From Aeromicrobium sp. IC_218 (lineage in GTDB: Bacteria > Actinomycetota > Actinomycetes > Propionibacteriales > Nocardioidaceae): a DNA stretch of 64,000 nt. Below the pieces are notes generated by a model that saw nothing but the letters and a program-made list of their open reading frames with translations, was not told the DNA's origin and did no database searches. Of this stretch, positions 1-7,838 are shown in pieces. The first letter of the stretch is position 1. Each line of letters starts with the position of its first letter. The position numbers were made by a program, and so were the translations under genes. The stretch covers positions 1 through 64,000 of the forward strand of contig NZ_SJXM01000002.1 of assembly GCF_004336805.1 (NCBI RefSeq). The letters run 5' to 3'.

Positions 1-1
1 C

Positions 2-169
2 CCCCTCCTCATGGCGTTCGCGACCTCCGCGGTCGCCCTCTGCCTGCTGCTGTCGGCCCTGTTCGGCAGCTTCCGCACCGGTGTCGTCACCGGGGTCGTG
101 CTGGCCCTCGTGGTCGCCGCCGGCCTGCTGGTGATCACCACCGGCCACGACGAGAACCCGCGACGCTAG
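2..169 (+). CDS. C-terminal part of a small or truncated membrane protein
   Basis: The frame is open from the left edge and stops with TAG at 167-169. It encodes about 55 residues with two hydrophobic stretches of roughly 17-20 residues, separated by a short polar turn (FGSFRTG), and ends in a charged tail (GHDENPRR). This looks like the last two transmembrane helices of a membrane protein whose start lies outside the window. An ATG at 11-13 could instead start a complete 52-residue two-helix protein. No family could be recognised. The next gene begins 8 bases later on the same strand, so the two may be co-transcribed. Confidence 0.5.
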   Translation, partial: PLLMAFATSAVALCLLLSALFGSFRTGVVTGVVLALVVAAGLLVITTGHDENPRR

Positions 170-177
170 CCGCGCGC

Positions 178-519
178 GTGGACGACGTCCGGCAGCGGCT
201 CGACGCGGAGCTGGCGGCCGCCCTCGGGCGGCTCACCGCGCTCGACGACGACCACGCGGCGATCGTGAGCGCGTCCGAGGGGTCGAACGCCGACGACGAG
301 CACGACCCCGAGGGCGCCACGATCGCGTTCGAGCGCGCCCAGGTCGAGGCGCTCGCCGACCAGGCCCGGCGCCGGGCCGACGAGGCCCGCGCCGCCCTGG
401 CTCGTCTGGATGCCGGCACCTACGGCACGTGCGAACGGTGCGGCGAGCCGATCCCACCGGAACGACTGGCCGCCCGGCCGACCGCGTCGCTGTGCCTGCG
501 GTGCGCGAGCGTCCGATGA
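178..519 (+). CDS. TraR/DksA-type C4 zinc-finger protein
   Basis: A 113-residue protein with an N-terminal alpha-helical, charge-rich region (residues 1-75) and a C-terminal zinc ribbon. The Cys pairs sit in GTCERCGEPI and LCLRCASV, giving a C-x2-C-x17-C-x2-C finger characteristic of the TraR/DksA family. Family members bind RNA polymerase through its secondary channel or act as small regulators. The family is abundant and mostly uncharacterised in actinobacteria, and the DksA coiled-coil tip acidic residues cannot be confidently identified here. The GTG at 178 is the only start that gives a normal-length N-terminal helix. No strong ribosome binding site is visible, so the start is provisional. 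Confidence 0.8.
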   Translation: MDDVRQRLDAELAAALGRLTALDDDHAAIVSASEGSNADDEHDPEGATIAFERAQVEALADQARRRADEARAALARLDAGTYGTCERCGEPIPPERLAARPTASLCLRCASVR

Positions 520-556
520 GGTCGTCGGCGTCGGCACGGTGCTCTACGGTGGCGCC

Positions 557-1420
557 ATGACGACGTCCGCGCAGGTCGCCGACGTGGCGCGTGAGCTCTA
601 TCGCACGCCGCTGAGCGACTTCACCGCCGCGCGCGACGACGCCGTCAAGGCCGCGCGCGAGGTCGACAAGGAGCTCGCCGACGCCGTGAAGCGGCTGCCC
701 AAGCCGTCGGTGGCCGCCTGGCTGGTCGACCTGCTCGGTGAGGGCGGTCCGGCGCTGCTGGAGGAGCTGTCCGACATCGGCGAGCAGCTGCGCGACGGCG
801 CGCTCACCGACCGCGCCGCCCGCCGGGGGCTCGACGCCCGCCGCCGCACCCTCATGTCCGAGGCCGTGCAGGTGGCCACCTCCCGCGGCCGCGTGCTCGG
901 CCAGCGCATCGGCGCCGTGGCACTGCGCGAGCTGGACGCGACGCTGCGGGCCGTCGTCTCCGACGAGTCCGCGGCCGTCGCCGCGCGGTCGGGACTGCTC
1001 GTGCGTCCCCTGGTCGCCACCGGGCTCGAGCCGCTCGACGTCCGTGAGTCGGTCGCCGTGCCGGACGCCCTCGACCTGCCCGACGTCGTGCCGCTCGACG
1101 CCTCCGACGACGACCCGGACGTGTCCGACGCTCGGGCCGAGCGCGAGGCGCTGCGCCGACGGGCGGCCGCGCTGCGCGAGCTGGCGTCCGCCGAGCGCGA
1201 CCTGGCCGGGCGCCGCACCGCCTACGACGAGACCTCGTTGCGCCTGGCCCAGGCCCAGCGCGACGTCGAGGACCTCACCGAGCGGCTGGCCCACGCCAGC
1301 GCGGAGCTCGAGAGCGCCGTCACGGCGCACGAGTCCGCCGACGCCGCGCTCACGCAGGCCGAGGTCCGCCACGAGCAGGCCCGCCTGGACCTGGACCCCG
1401 ACGACGAAGGAGCGACATGA
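557..1420 (+). CDS. Conserved hypothetical coiled-coil protein
   Basis: This gene encodes 287 residues of unknown function. The N-terminal half (about 1-170) is helical with few hydrophobic runs and contains the segment LPKPSVAAWLVDLL. The C-terminal half (about 190-280) is a long Arg/Glu/Ala-rich heptad region predicted to form a coiled coil, ending in an acidic tail. No signal peptide or membrane segment is visible. The ATG at 557 is preferred over an upstream extension because TACGGT (545-550) lies exactly six bases before it, giving a leaderless promoter. The stop overlaps the start of the following flavin-binding protein gene (ATGA), so the pair is translationally coupled. Confidence 0.75.
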   Translation: MTTSAQVADVARELYRTPLSDFTAARDDAVKAAREVDKELADAVKRLPKPSVAAWLVDLLGEGGPALLEELSDIGEQLRDGALTDRAARRGLDARRRTLMSEAVQVATSRGRVLGQRIGAVALRELDATLRAVVSDESAAVAARSGLLVRPLVATGLEPLDVRESVAVPDALDLPDVVPLDASDDDPDVSDARAEREALRRRAAALRELASAERDLAGRRTAYDETSLRLAQAQRDVEDLTERLAHASAELESAVTAHESADAALTQAEVRHEQARLDLDPDDEGAT

Positions 1421-1830
1421 GCCAGACCGGACCCACCGTCCTCGACCACGACGAGGCCCTCGCGCTGCTGGGAGCCGGGGTCGTCGGACGCATCGCCTTC
1501 GTCGACCACGACGGCACCCTGCAGCTCGTGCCCGTCAACTATCGCGAGCTCGACGGCGACGTCTTCTGGCTCACCGCCGCCGGCGGCATCCTGGCGCGCT
1601 CCGCCGACGCCGACCAGGTCGCCTTCCAGGTCGACCACCACGACGACACGTTCCAGAGCGGCTGGAGCATCCTGCTGCGCGGACGCGCCGAGGTCGTCCA
1701 CGACGAAGGGCTCGCCGCGACGCTGGCCGACCGGGGGCTGCGACCGTGGGCCCCCGGCGAGCGCACCACCCTGGTGCGGCTGCGAGCGGCGGCGATGACC
1801 GGCCGCCGCGTGCGCCTGGCGCCGGCCTGA
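1417..1830 (+). CDS. Pyridoxamine 5'-phosphate oxidase-like (PNPOx/FMN-binding split barrel) protein
   Basis: A 137-residue single-domain protein with the split-barrel signature GRIAFVDHDGTLQLVPVNY near the N-terminus, then a beta-rich middle and a C-terminal ILLRGRAEVV strand. These features match the short actinobacterial pyridoxamine 5'-phosphate oxidase-related family, which binds FMN, F420 or sometimes heme and generally performs flavin-dependent reductions rather than true pyridoxamine oxidation. The start overlaps the stop of the upstream coiled-coil gene by four bases. The actual substrate cannot be deduced. Confidence 0.82.
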   Translation: MSQTGPTVLDHDEALALLGAGVVGRIAFVDHDGTLQLVPVNYRELDGDVFWLTAAGGILARSADADQVAFQVDHHDDTFQSGWSILLRGRAEVVHDEGLAATLADRGLRPWAPGERTTLVRLRAAAMTGRRVRLAPA

Positions 1831-1844
1831 GGTTCAGTGGAGGC

Positions 1845-2144
1845 ATGAGCACCTCCATCGAGCACGACGAGGCCGGCCAGCGCTACGTGATCTACGTCGA
1901 CGGGGACGAGGCCGGGTTCACCCAGGCGCGCGTCGAGGGCGACGTCGTCGTCATGGACCACACGGTCGTCGACGACGCGTACTCCGGCCAGGGCGTGGCC
2001 GCCGAGCTGGTGGGGGCAGCGCTGCAGGACGTGCGGTCGTCCGGCCGCACCGTGCGCCCCAGCTGCTCGTACGTGCGTCACTACCTCGACGAGCACCCCG
2101 AGCTCGCCGACCTGGTCGAGCCGGCCGGCGAGCCCTCGGCCTAG
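1845..2144 (+). CDS. GNAT-like N-acetyltransferase (YjdJ/COG2388 type)
   Basis: A 99-residue protein of the minimal GNAT fold seen in YjdJ-like proteins. The first half is beta-stranded (RYVIYVDGDEAGF, DVVVMDHTVVDDAYSGQGVAAELV) and carries the acetyl-CoA pyrophosphate-binding segment GQGVA. The second half ends with the family motif CSYVRHYLDEHPE. Members are about 95-110 residues, so it is full length. They are thought to acetylate small molecules or protein amino groups, but the substrate is unknown. The ATG at 1845 follows GGAGG closely. It lies 14 bases after the PNPOx-like gene and is convergent with the next gene, one base away. Confidence 0.8.
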   Translation: MSTSIEHDEAGQRYVIYVDGDEAGFTQARVEGDVVVMDHTVVDDAYSGQGVAAELVGAALQDVRSSGRTVRPSCSYVRHYLDEHPELADLVEPAGEPSA

Positions 2145-2145
2145 C

Positions 2146-3126
2146 TCAGCCGCCGAACGCCTCACGCAGCGCGGGCAGCAGGCGGGAGACGCCGGTGTCG
2201 AACAGCTCCTCCTGCGCCTCGTCGCCGATCTGGACGAGCGCCAGGTCCGTGTAGCCGGCCTCGGCGAACGGCCGGACGGCCTCGACCACCGCGTCGACGT
2301 CGTCGCCGCACGGGATCTGGTCGGCGACGTCCTCGGGCCGCACGAACTGGGTGGCGCCGGCGAAGCCGGAGGGTCCGGGCAGCTCGGCGTTGACCTTCCA
2401 CCCCCCGGCGAACCAGCGGAACTGCTCGTGCGCCCGCTGCGTGGCGGACTCGGCGTCCGCGCCCCAGGCGATCGGCAGCTGGGCGACCTTGCGTCCGCCG
2501 GCACCGCCGCGCGCGTGCTCGTCCCACAGCGGGGCCAGCGACGGGTCCGGCTCGGTGGAGATCATGACGTCCGCCCGCGGGGCACCGACCCTGATCGACT
2601 GCTCGCCGCTCACCGCTACGCCGATCGGGACGCGCTGTTCGGGCAGGTCCCACAGCTTCGCCGAGTCCACGCTCAGGTGCTTGCCCTGGTAGGACACGTA
2701 GCCGCCGTCGAACAGGGCGTTGATGATGTCGAGCGCCTCGGAGAACATCTCGTGCCGGACGTTGACCGGCGGCCACCCGCGGCCCACGACGTGCTCGTTG
2801 AGGTTCTCGCCGGCGCCGAGGCCGAGCGTGAAGCGTCCCTCGCTCAGCAGGCCCAGCGTCGCGGCCTGCTGCGCCACCACTGCCGGGTGGTAGCGCATGA
2901 TCGGCGCGGTCACGTAGGTCATCAGCGGGAGCGTGGACGTCGCCTGGGCGACCGCACCGAGCAGCACCCAGGCGTTGGGGCTGTGGCCCTGCTCGTCGAC
3001 CCAGGGGAAGAAGTGGTCGCTGCTGACGGCGAAGTCGAAGCCGGCCTCCTCGGCGCTGACGGCGTGCTGCACGAGCCGCTGCGGCGGGGCCTGCTCGGTC
3101 ATGAGGGTGTACCCGAAGCGCATCAT
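2146..3126 (-). CDS. F420-dependent LLM-class oxidoreductase (TIGR03557-like)
   Basis: The 326-residue protein has the luciferase-like monooxygenase fold. It begins RFGYTLMTEQ and contains SSDHFFPWVDEQGHSP, MTYVTAPIMRYHPAVVAQ and GLGAGENLNEHVVGRGWPP, hallmarks of the actinobacterial F420-dependent glucose-6-phosphate dehydrogenase-like subfamily. It probably uses reduced or oxidised F420 on a small organic substrate in the cytoplasm. The substrate is not identifiable, and true Fgd activity is not implied. The first of two ATGs (3126) is preferred because TAGCGT ends six bases before it, a leaderless arrangement. It is the first gene of a minus-strand pair only in the sense of proximity; the helicase gene upstream ends 47 bases away. 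Confidence 0.87.
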   Translation of the reverse strand: MMRFGYTLMTEQAPPQRLVQHAVSAEEAGFDFAVSSDHFFPWVDEQGHSPNAWVLLGAVAQATSTLPLMTYVTAPIMRYHPAVVAQQAATLGLLSEGRFTLGLGAGENLNEHVVGRGWPPVNVRHEMFSEALDIINALFDGGYVSYQGKHLSVDSAKLWDLPEQRVPIGVAVSGEQSIRVGAPRADVMISTEPDPSLAPLWDEHARGGAGGRKVAQLPIAWGADAESATQRAHEQFRWFAGGWKVNAELPGPSGFAGATQFVRPEDVADQIPCGDDVDAVVEAVRPFAEAGYTDLALVQIGDEAQEELFDTGVSRLLPALREAFGG

Positions 3127-3173
3127 GTCCCCACGCTAGGGGCGGGCACCGCGGGTCACACCTCGAGCGGGCG

Positions 3174-5693
3174 TCAGGCCGGGCCGACGTCCAGGACGCG
3201 CACGACGGCCTCGCCGGCGACGTCGGACGCCGGCAGGTCGACCTCGGCGCTGATGCCCCAGTCGCGGTCGCCGGCGGGGTCGTCGAACGTCTGGCGGACG
3301 CGCCAGGTGCTGCCGTCCTCGGTGACCATGAACAGCTGCGGGCCGCGGGCGGCCGGGCCGGTGCCGATCGACTCGTACTCGTCCAGGTACTCCCCCACGG
3401 CCTCGCGCCAGGCCTCGGCCGTCCAGCCGGACTCGGCGTCGAGGTCGCCCAGGGAGTCCCAGCGCCCGAGCGCGGCCAGCTCGACGCGGCGGAAGAGCGC
3501 GTTGCGCACGAGCACCCGGAAGGCACGGGCGTTGCCGGTGACCGGCCGGGGCGGCGCGCTGGCGTCGGCCTGCGGCCGCACCTCGGCGACGTCCTCGCCC
3601 GGGTGCACGAGCTGCTCCCACTCGTCCAGCAGGCTGGAGTCGGTCTGGCGGACGAGCTCGCCGAGCCATTCGGTGAGGTCGCCGAGCTCCTCGGTCCGGA
3701 CGCGCTCGGGGACGGTGCGCACGAGCGTCTTGTAGACGTCCGAGAGGTAGCGCAGGACCAGGCCCTCGGAACGGGCCAGCCCGTACTCGCTGACGAGCTC
3801 GGAGAAGGTCATGGCGCGCTCCCACATCTGGCGCACGACCGACTTGGGCCGCAGCTGGTGGTCGGCGACCCACGGGTGGCCGGCGCGGTACGTCTCGTAC
3901 GCGGCCTCGAGCAGGTCGCGCAGCGGCTGCGGGTGCTCGACGTCCTCGAGGGCGTCCATGCGCTCCTCGTACTCCATGCCCTCGGCCTTCATCTCCGCGA
4001 CGGCCTCGCCGCGGGCGCGGAAGCGCTGGGCCGAGATGATCGGGCGCGGGTCGTCCAGGGTGGCTTCGACGACCGAGACGACGTCGAGGGCGAACGTCTC
4101 GGACTCGGGGTCGAGCAGCTCCAGGGTCGCCACGGCGAACGGGCTGAGCGGCTGGTTGAGCGCGAAGTTGGCCTGCAGGTCGACGGTGAGGCGCAGCGTG
4201 CGTCCCTCCTCGTCCGGCGGGTCGAGCCGCTCGACGACCCCGCCGGTGAGCAGCGCGTCGATGATCTCGTCGACCTGGGCGAGCAGCGCGTCCTGGCGCT
4301 CGGGGGTCTCGTCGCTGTCGCTGAGCATGCGCTCCAGGGACGCCCGCGCGTCACCGGGGCGGCTCACGACGTCGAGCACCATGGCGTGGCTGACCCGCAT
4401 GCGCGAGACGAGCGGCTCGGGGGTGCCGTTCACGAGCTTGTCGAAGGTCGCGTCGTTCCAGGACACGAAGCCCTCGGGCGCCTTCTTGCGCACGACCTTG
4501 CGCCGCTTCTTGGGGTCGTCGCCGGCCTTGGCCAGCGCCTTGGCGTTCTCGATCTCGTGCTCGGGCGCCAGCACGACCACGTGGCCGACGGTGTCGAACC
4601 CGGCGCGTCCGGCCCGGCCGGCGATCTGCTGGAACTCACGCACCTGCAGCTGGCGCTGACGGGTGCCGTCGTACTTGCTCAGCCCGCTGAACAGCACCGT
4701 GCGGATGGGGACGTTGATGCCGACGCCGAGGGTGTCGGTGCCGCAGACCACCTTGAGCAGGCCGGCCTGGGTCAGCGTCTCGACCAGCCGGCGGTAGCGC
4801 GGCAGCATCCCGGCGTGGTGGACGCCGATGCCCATGCGCACGAGGCGTGACAGGGTCTTGCCGAAGGCCGACGTGAACCGGAAGTCGCCGATCTGCTCGG
4901 CGATCGCGTCGCGCTCCTCGCGGGTGGCCACCTTCACGCTGGTCAGCGCCTGCGCGCGCTCCAGCGCCGAGGCCTGGGTGAAGTGGACGACGTAGACCGG
5001 CGTCTGGTGCGTCTCGACCAGGTTCTCCAGCGTCTCCTGGACCGGCGTCATGACGTACTCGCTGACCAGCGGCACGGGACGCTCCGCGGTGGCGACCGAC
5101 ACCGTCGGGCGTCCGGTGCGCTCGGAGAGCCGCTCCTGCAGCCGGGTCGTGTCGCCGAGCGTCGCCGACATGAGCAGGAACTGCGCCTTGGGCAGCTCGA
5201 GCAGGGGCACCTGCCAGGCCCAGCCACGGTCGGGGTCGGCGTAGTAGTGGAACTCGTCCATGACCACGAGACCGACGTCGGTCTGCTCGCCCTCGCGCAG
5301 CGCCATGTTGGCCAGCACCTCGGCCGTCGCGGCGATGATCGGCGCGTCGGCGTTCACGGCCGCGTCACCGGTGATCATGCCGACGTTCTCGGCGCCGAAG
5401 ACCTCGCACAGGTCGAAGAACTTCTCGCTCACCAGCGCCTTGATCGGGGCGGTGTAGACGCTGCACTCGCCGCGGGCCAGCGCGGCCGCCATCGCGCCGG
5501 TGGCCACGAGGCTCTTGCCCGAGCCGGTCGGGGTGGCCAGGACGACGTTGGCCCCCGACAGGCACTCCAGCACCGCCTCGTCCTGGTGCGGGTACAGCGC
5601 GAGGCCGCGCTTCTCGACCCACTGGACGAAGGCGTCGTAGACGACGTCCTCGTCGGTGGTGGTGCCGGTGGGCAGCAGGTCGACCAGGCGCAT
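3174..5693 (-). CDS. DEAD/DEAH-box (Ski2-like) RNA helicase with DUF3516
   Basis: This 839-residue superfamily 2 helicase shows Walker A ATPTGSGKS at residues 53-61, a Walker B-type DEFHYY motif, MSATL (motif III) and QIAGRAGRAG (motif VI). Long C-terminal helices (about 430-840) correspond to the DUF3516 extension found on actinobacterial helicases. The likely role is ATP-driven RNA remodelling. The longer open frame upstream is rejected: the ATG at 5693 starts the canonical MRLVDLLP sequence just ahead of the motor, and GACAAT lies six bases upstream of it. It is divergently transcribed from the DoxX gene, 69 bases away. Confidence 0.88.
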   Translation of the reverse strand: MRLVDLLPTGTTTDEDVVYDAFVQWVEKRGLALYPHQDEAVLECLSGANVVLATPTGSGKSLVATGAMAAALARGECSVYTAPIKALVSEKFFDLCEVFGAENVGMITGDAAVNADAPIIAATAEVLANMALREGEQTDVGLVVMDEFHYYADPDRGWAWQVPLLELPKAQFLLMSATLGDTTRLQERLSERTGRPTVSVATAERPVPLVSEYVMTPVQETLENLVETHQTPVYVVHFTQASALERAQALTSVKVATREERDAIAEQIGDFRFTSAFGKTLSRLVRMGIGVHHAGMLPRYRRLVETLTQAGLLKVVCGTDTLGVGINVPIRTVLFSGLSKYDGTRQRQLQVREFQQIAGRAGRAGFDTVGHVVVLAPEHEIENAKALAKAGDDPKKRRKVVRKKAPEGFVSWNDATFDKLVNGTPEPLVSRMRVSHAMVLDVVSRPGDARASLERMLSDSDETPERQDALLAQVDEIIDALLTGGVVERLDPPDEEGRTLRLTVDLQANFALNQPLSPFAVATLELLDPESETFALDVVSVVEATLDDPRPIISAQRFRARGEAVAEMKAEGMEYEERMDALEDVEHPQPLRDLLEAAYETYRAGHPWVADHQLRPKSVVRQMWERAMTFSELVSEYGLARSEGLVLRYLSDVYKTLVRTVPERVRTEELGDLTEWLGELVRQTDSSLLDEWEQLVHPGEDVAEVRPQADASAPPRPVTGNARAFRVLVRNALFRRVELAALGRWDSLGDLDAESGWTAEAWREAVGEYLDEYESIGTGPAARGPQLFMVTEDGSTWRVRQTFDDPAGDRDWGISAEVDLPASDVAGEAVVRVLDVGPA

Positions 5694-5762
5694 CCGTCCA
5701 TTGTCGCGGGTCGTGCCCCCGACCGGGGTGCCGGGCCGCGCGGAGGCTGCCAGACTCGGGTC

Positions 5763-6185
5763 ATGCCGCTCACGCCGCTCGACGAGAACCCGCGCACGAC
5801 CGTCCCGCAGACCGTCGGCCGCCTGGCCCTCGGCTCGTTCCTGGTCTTCGCCGGCGTCTCGCACCTGACGTTCGCCCGCGACGAGTTCCGGGCCCAGGTG
5901 CCGGGCTGGACGCCGCTGGACGAGGACACCGTGGTGGTCGTCTCCGGCGTCGTGGAGATCACCCTCGGCGGCGCCGCGCTGCTGCTCGGCCGCCGCAAGG
6001 TCGCCGTCGGCTGGCTGCTGGCGGCGTTCTTCGTGGCCATCTTCCCCGGCAACATCTCCCAGTACGCCACCCACACGGACGCCTTCGGGCTCGACTCGGA
6101 CACCAAGCGTGGTGTGCGGCTGCTGTTCCAGCCCGTGCTGGTGCTGTGGTCGCTGTGGGCGACCGGGGCCTGGCGCCGCCGCTGA
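5763..6185 (+). CDS. DoxX-like membrane protein
   Basis: A 140-residue integral membrane protein with about four hydrophobic helices: LALGSFLVFAGVSHLTF, VVVVSGVVEITLGGAALLLG, VAVGWLLAAFFVAIFPGN and a C-terminal LLFQPVLVLWSLW. The GxxFxxAGxxHxxF pattern in helix 1 and the NISQY loop resemble the DoxX/SURF4-like superfamily, whose members sit in the cytoplasmic membrane and are linked to redox balance. The exact function is unknown. The ATG at 5763 has CAGACT (5751-5756) six bases upstream, consistent with leaderless expression. The gene is followed by a 19-bp palindrome. Confidence 0.75.
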   Translation: MPLTPLDENPRTTVPQTVGRLALGSFLVFAGVSHLTFARDEFRAQVPGWTPLDEDTVVVVSGVVEITLGGAALLLGRRKVAVGWLLAAFFVAIFPGNISQYATHTDAFGLDSDTKRGVRLLFQPVLVLWSLWATGAWRRR

Positions 6186-6196
6186 CCGCCGCAGCC

Positions 6197-6215
6197 TGTG
6201 ACGATCGACGTCACA
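6197..6215. promoter_or_regulatory. Perfect 19-bp palindrome, candidate operator or short hairpin
   Basis: TGTGACG (6197-6203), a 5-base spacer and CGTCACA (6209-6215) form a perfect inverted repeat just after the DoxX stop and about 50 bases before a small ORF. The TGTGA/TCACA half-sites resemble CRP or GntR operators, but the spacing (9 between pentamers) is not the CRP spacing of 6. No T-run follows it, which argues against a terminator. Which gene it would control is unclear. Confidence 0.4.
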
Positions 6216-6264
6216 GACTCGCCGAGGCCCCAAATGCCTCATCTGCTTGGTCGCGCGGCCGACC

Positions 6265-6435
6265 ATGGAGAGCGTGACGAACGATCCCCTGGCCGCGGCC
6301 GAGGCCCGCTGGCGACGCGACGAGGTGCTGTCCCTCGTGGCTGCCCTCCGCACCGCCGAGCAGCCCGGGAGCGCCGAGCTGCGCGCGCTCCTCGACGAGC
6401 TCGAGGACCTCGACGCCGAGCTCGAGCTCGCCTGA
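6265..6435 (+). CDS. Small acidic helical hypothetical protein
   Basis: A 56-residue protein dominated by Ala, Leu, Glu and Arg, with a predicted helical hairpin (RWRRDEVLSLVAALRTAEQ then ELRALLDELEDLDAELELA). No domain is recognised. The ATG at 6265 is chosen. An upstream start at 6247 and a downstream GTG at 6274 (preceded by GGAG) are also possible. Coding-like third-position GC and the position between two genes support it, but it could be spurious. It ends 16 bases before the convergent diguanylate cyclase gene. Confidence 0.45.
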   Translation: MESVTNDPLAAAEARWRRDEVLSLVAALRTAEQPGSAELRALLDELEDLDAELELA

Positions 6436-6451
6436 CCCGCCGCCGGGAGCC

Positions 6452-7597
6452 TCAGCCCTCGGCCAGCACCACACGATCGCGTCCCTGGGCCTTCGCCCGG
6501 TAGAGCGCGGCGTCGGCCGCGGCGATCGCTTCCCCCACGCTGGCCCCCGGCTCGAGCGCGGCGACCCCGAAGCTGGCGGTCACCCGCGGCCCGTCCGCCT
6601 CCGCGTGCGCGACCTGCTGGCGCACGTCGTGCATGACGTGGCCCGCCTCGGCGGTGCTCGCGCCGGGGAGCAGGAACACGAACTCCTCGCCGCCGTACCG
6701 CCCGAGCAGGTCGGTCGAGCGCAGGGCCTGCCGGCTGCGGGCCGCGAAGGTGCACAGCACTTGGTCGCCGGCGTCGTGCCCGAACCGGTCGTTGACCTGC
6801 TTGAAGTGGTCGATGTCGGCCAGCACGACCGCCGCGGGCCGCCGGGCCCGGGCGAGCAGTCGCGCCTCGACCTCGGCCAGGCGCAGGAACTCCTGCCGGT
6901 TGAGCAGGCCGGTGAGCCCGTCGCGGCTGGCCCGCACCTGCAGCTCGAGGGTCTGCTGCTCGGTGTGCAGGGCGGCGACGGTGAAGGTGATGGCGATGAG
7001 CAGGACGGTGATGGCCAGCGTGGTGGGCACGCTGCCGAACAGGCGGCGGAACAGCTCGTCGTCCGGACCGAGCAGCACGAAGAACGTCAGGCGCAGCAGG
7101 TAGTAGGTGCCGAACAGCGCGCCGGCCGCGCCCACGACGCGCTGCAGCCGGGCGACCCCGCCGCGACGGTCGGTCCACAGCGTCGTCGCCGCGATCCACG
7201 ACAGCACGCCGACCAGGCCGAGCACGACCTCGGCACCGGACCAGACGTTCGTCGCCGCGTCGTCCCACCACGACGCCCCCAGGGCCATGAGCGGCGGCAC
7301 GCCCAGCCACCAGGACGGCGTGCGCAGTCCGCGCAGCGTCCGCGCGCCGGAGACGGCGAAGGACAGGCCGAGGACGACGACCGCGTTGCCGACCGGGTTG
7401 GCCCAGCGCTGCGCCGGCGTGCCGTTGAGGACGTAGAGCATCGTGCCGCCGCCCAGGCACAGCAGCGCCAGGCACCAGTGGCCGACGAACGGGGCGCGGG
7501 TGATGCGGTAGGTGACCGCGTAGAACAGCAGCAGCGTGGTCGCCAGGACGGCCACCAGGGCCACGCGCAGGGTCGCGGGGTCGAGCTCGAGCATCAT
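6452..7597 (-). CDS. Membrane-bound diguanylate cyclase (GGDEF domain), paralogue 1
   Basis: This 381-residue protein has about seven hydrophobic segments between residues 10 and 210 and a C-terminal GGDEF domain from about residue 220. The active-site motif is GGEEF at 302-306. An inhibitory I-site RxxD (RSTD, 293-296) lies five residues before it, so an active cyclase making c-di-GMP from two GTP with product inhibition is predicted. DIDHFKQVND (261-270) is the metal- and substrate-binding segment. The membrane half has no named sensor domain. The start at 7597 (ATGATG) follows GGAGGAG. Three similar paralogues occur in this window. No EAL phosphodiesterase is present nearby. Confidence 0.92.
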   Translation of the reverse strand: MMLELDPATLRVALVAVLATTLLLFYAVTYRITRAPFVGHWCLALLCLGGGTMLYVLNGTPAQRWANPVGNAVVVLGLSFAVSGARTLRGLRTPSWWLGVPPLMALGASWWDDAATNVWSGAEVVLGLVGVLSWIAATTLWTDRRGGVARLQRVVGAAGALFGTYYLLRLTFFVLLGPDDELFRRLFGSVPTTLAITVLLIAITFTVAALHTEQQTLELQVRASRDGLTGLLNRQEFLRLAEVEARLLARARRPAAVVLADIDHFKQVNDRFGHDAGDQVLCTFAARSRQALRSTDLLGRYGGEEFVFLLPGASTAEAGHVMHDVRQQVAHAEADGPRVTASFGVAALEPGASVGEAIAAADAALYRAKAQGRDRVVLAEG

Positions 7598-7838
7598 GGC
7601 TCCTCCGTGCTCTCCCCCGACCGGCGCCAGCATCATGGCACGGTCGGCCCGCCGCCGGTGGGGAGTCCCGACATCCGGCCGGCCGATCGCCCCCGCCGGC
7701 CGCGCACCGGCATCGGACGGCCCCGAGGCGTCACGCGGTCGTAACCGTCCGGACCGCTCTCGACATGTGAACGTGACATCTTCGGTGTAGACATTCAGCA
7801 CACGAGTCATCGCGTGGATCTCGGGACGAGGAGGCGGC

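Noticed and set aside
233..1372. Long minus-strand open frame opposite the coiled-coil gene
   Set aside because: It is an antisense shadow caused by high GC; the translation is low-complexity and lacks any domain, while the plus strand encodes coherent proteins with overlapping stops and starts.
5694..7475. Upstream extension of the DUF3516 helicase frame through the DoxX and GGDEF regions
   Set aside because: The helicase homology starts at the ATG at 5693, and the extension would run antisense through two real genes.
7598..7838. A gene between the first GGDEF gene and the patatin gene
   Set aside because: Frames in this gap are short, proline/arginine-rich and lack ribosome binding sites; it appears to be a divergent promoter region.
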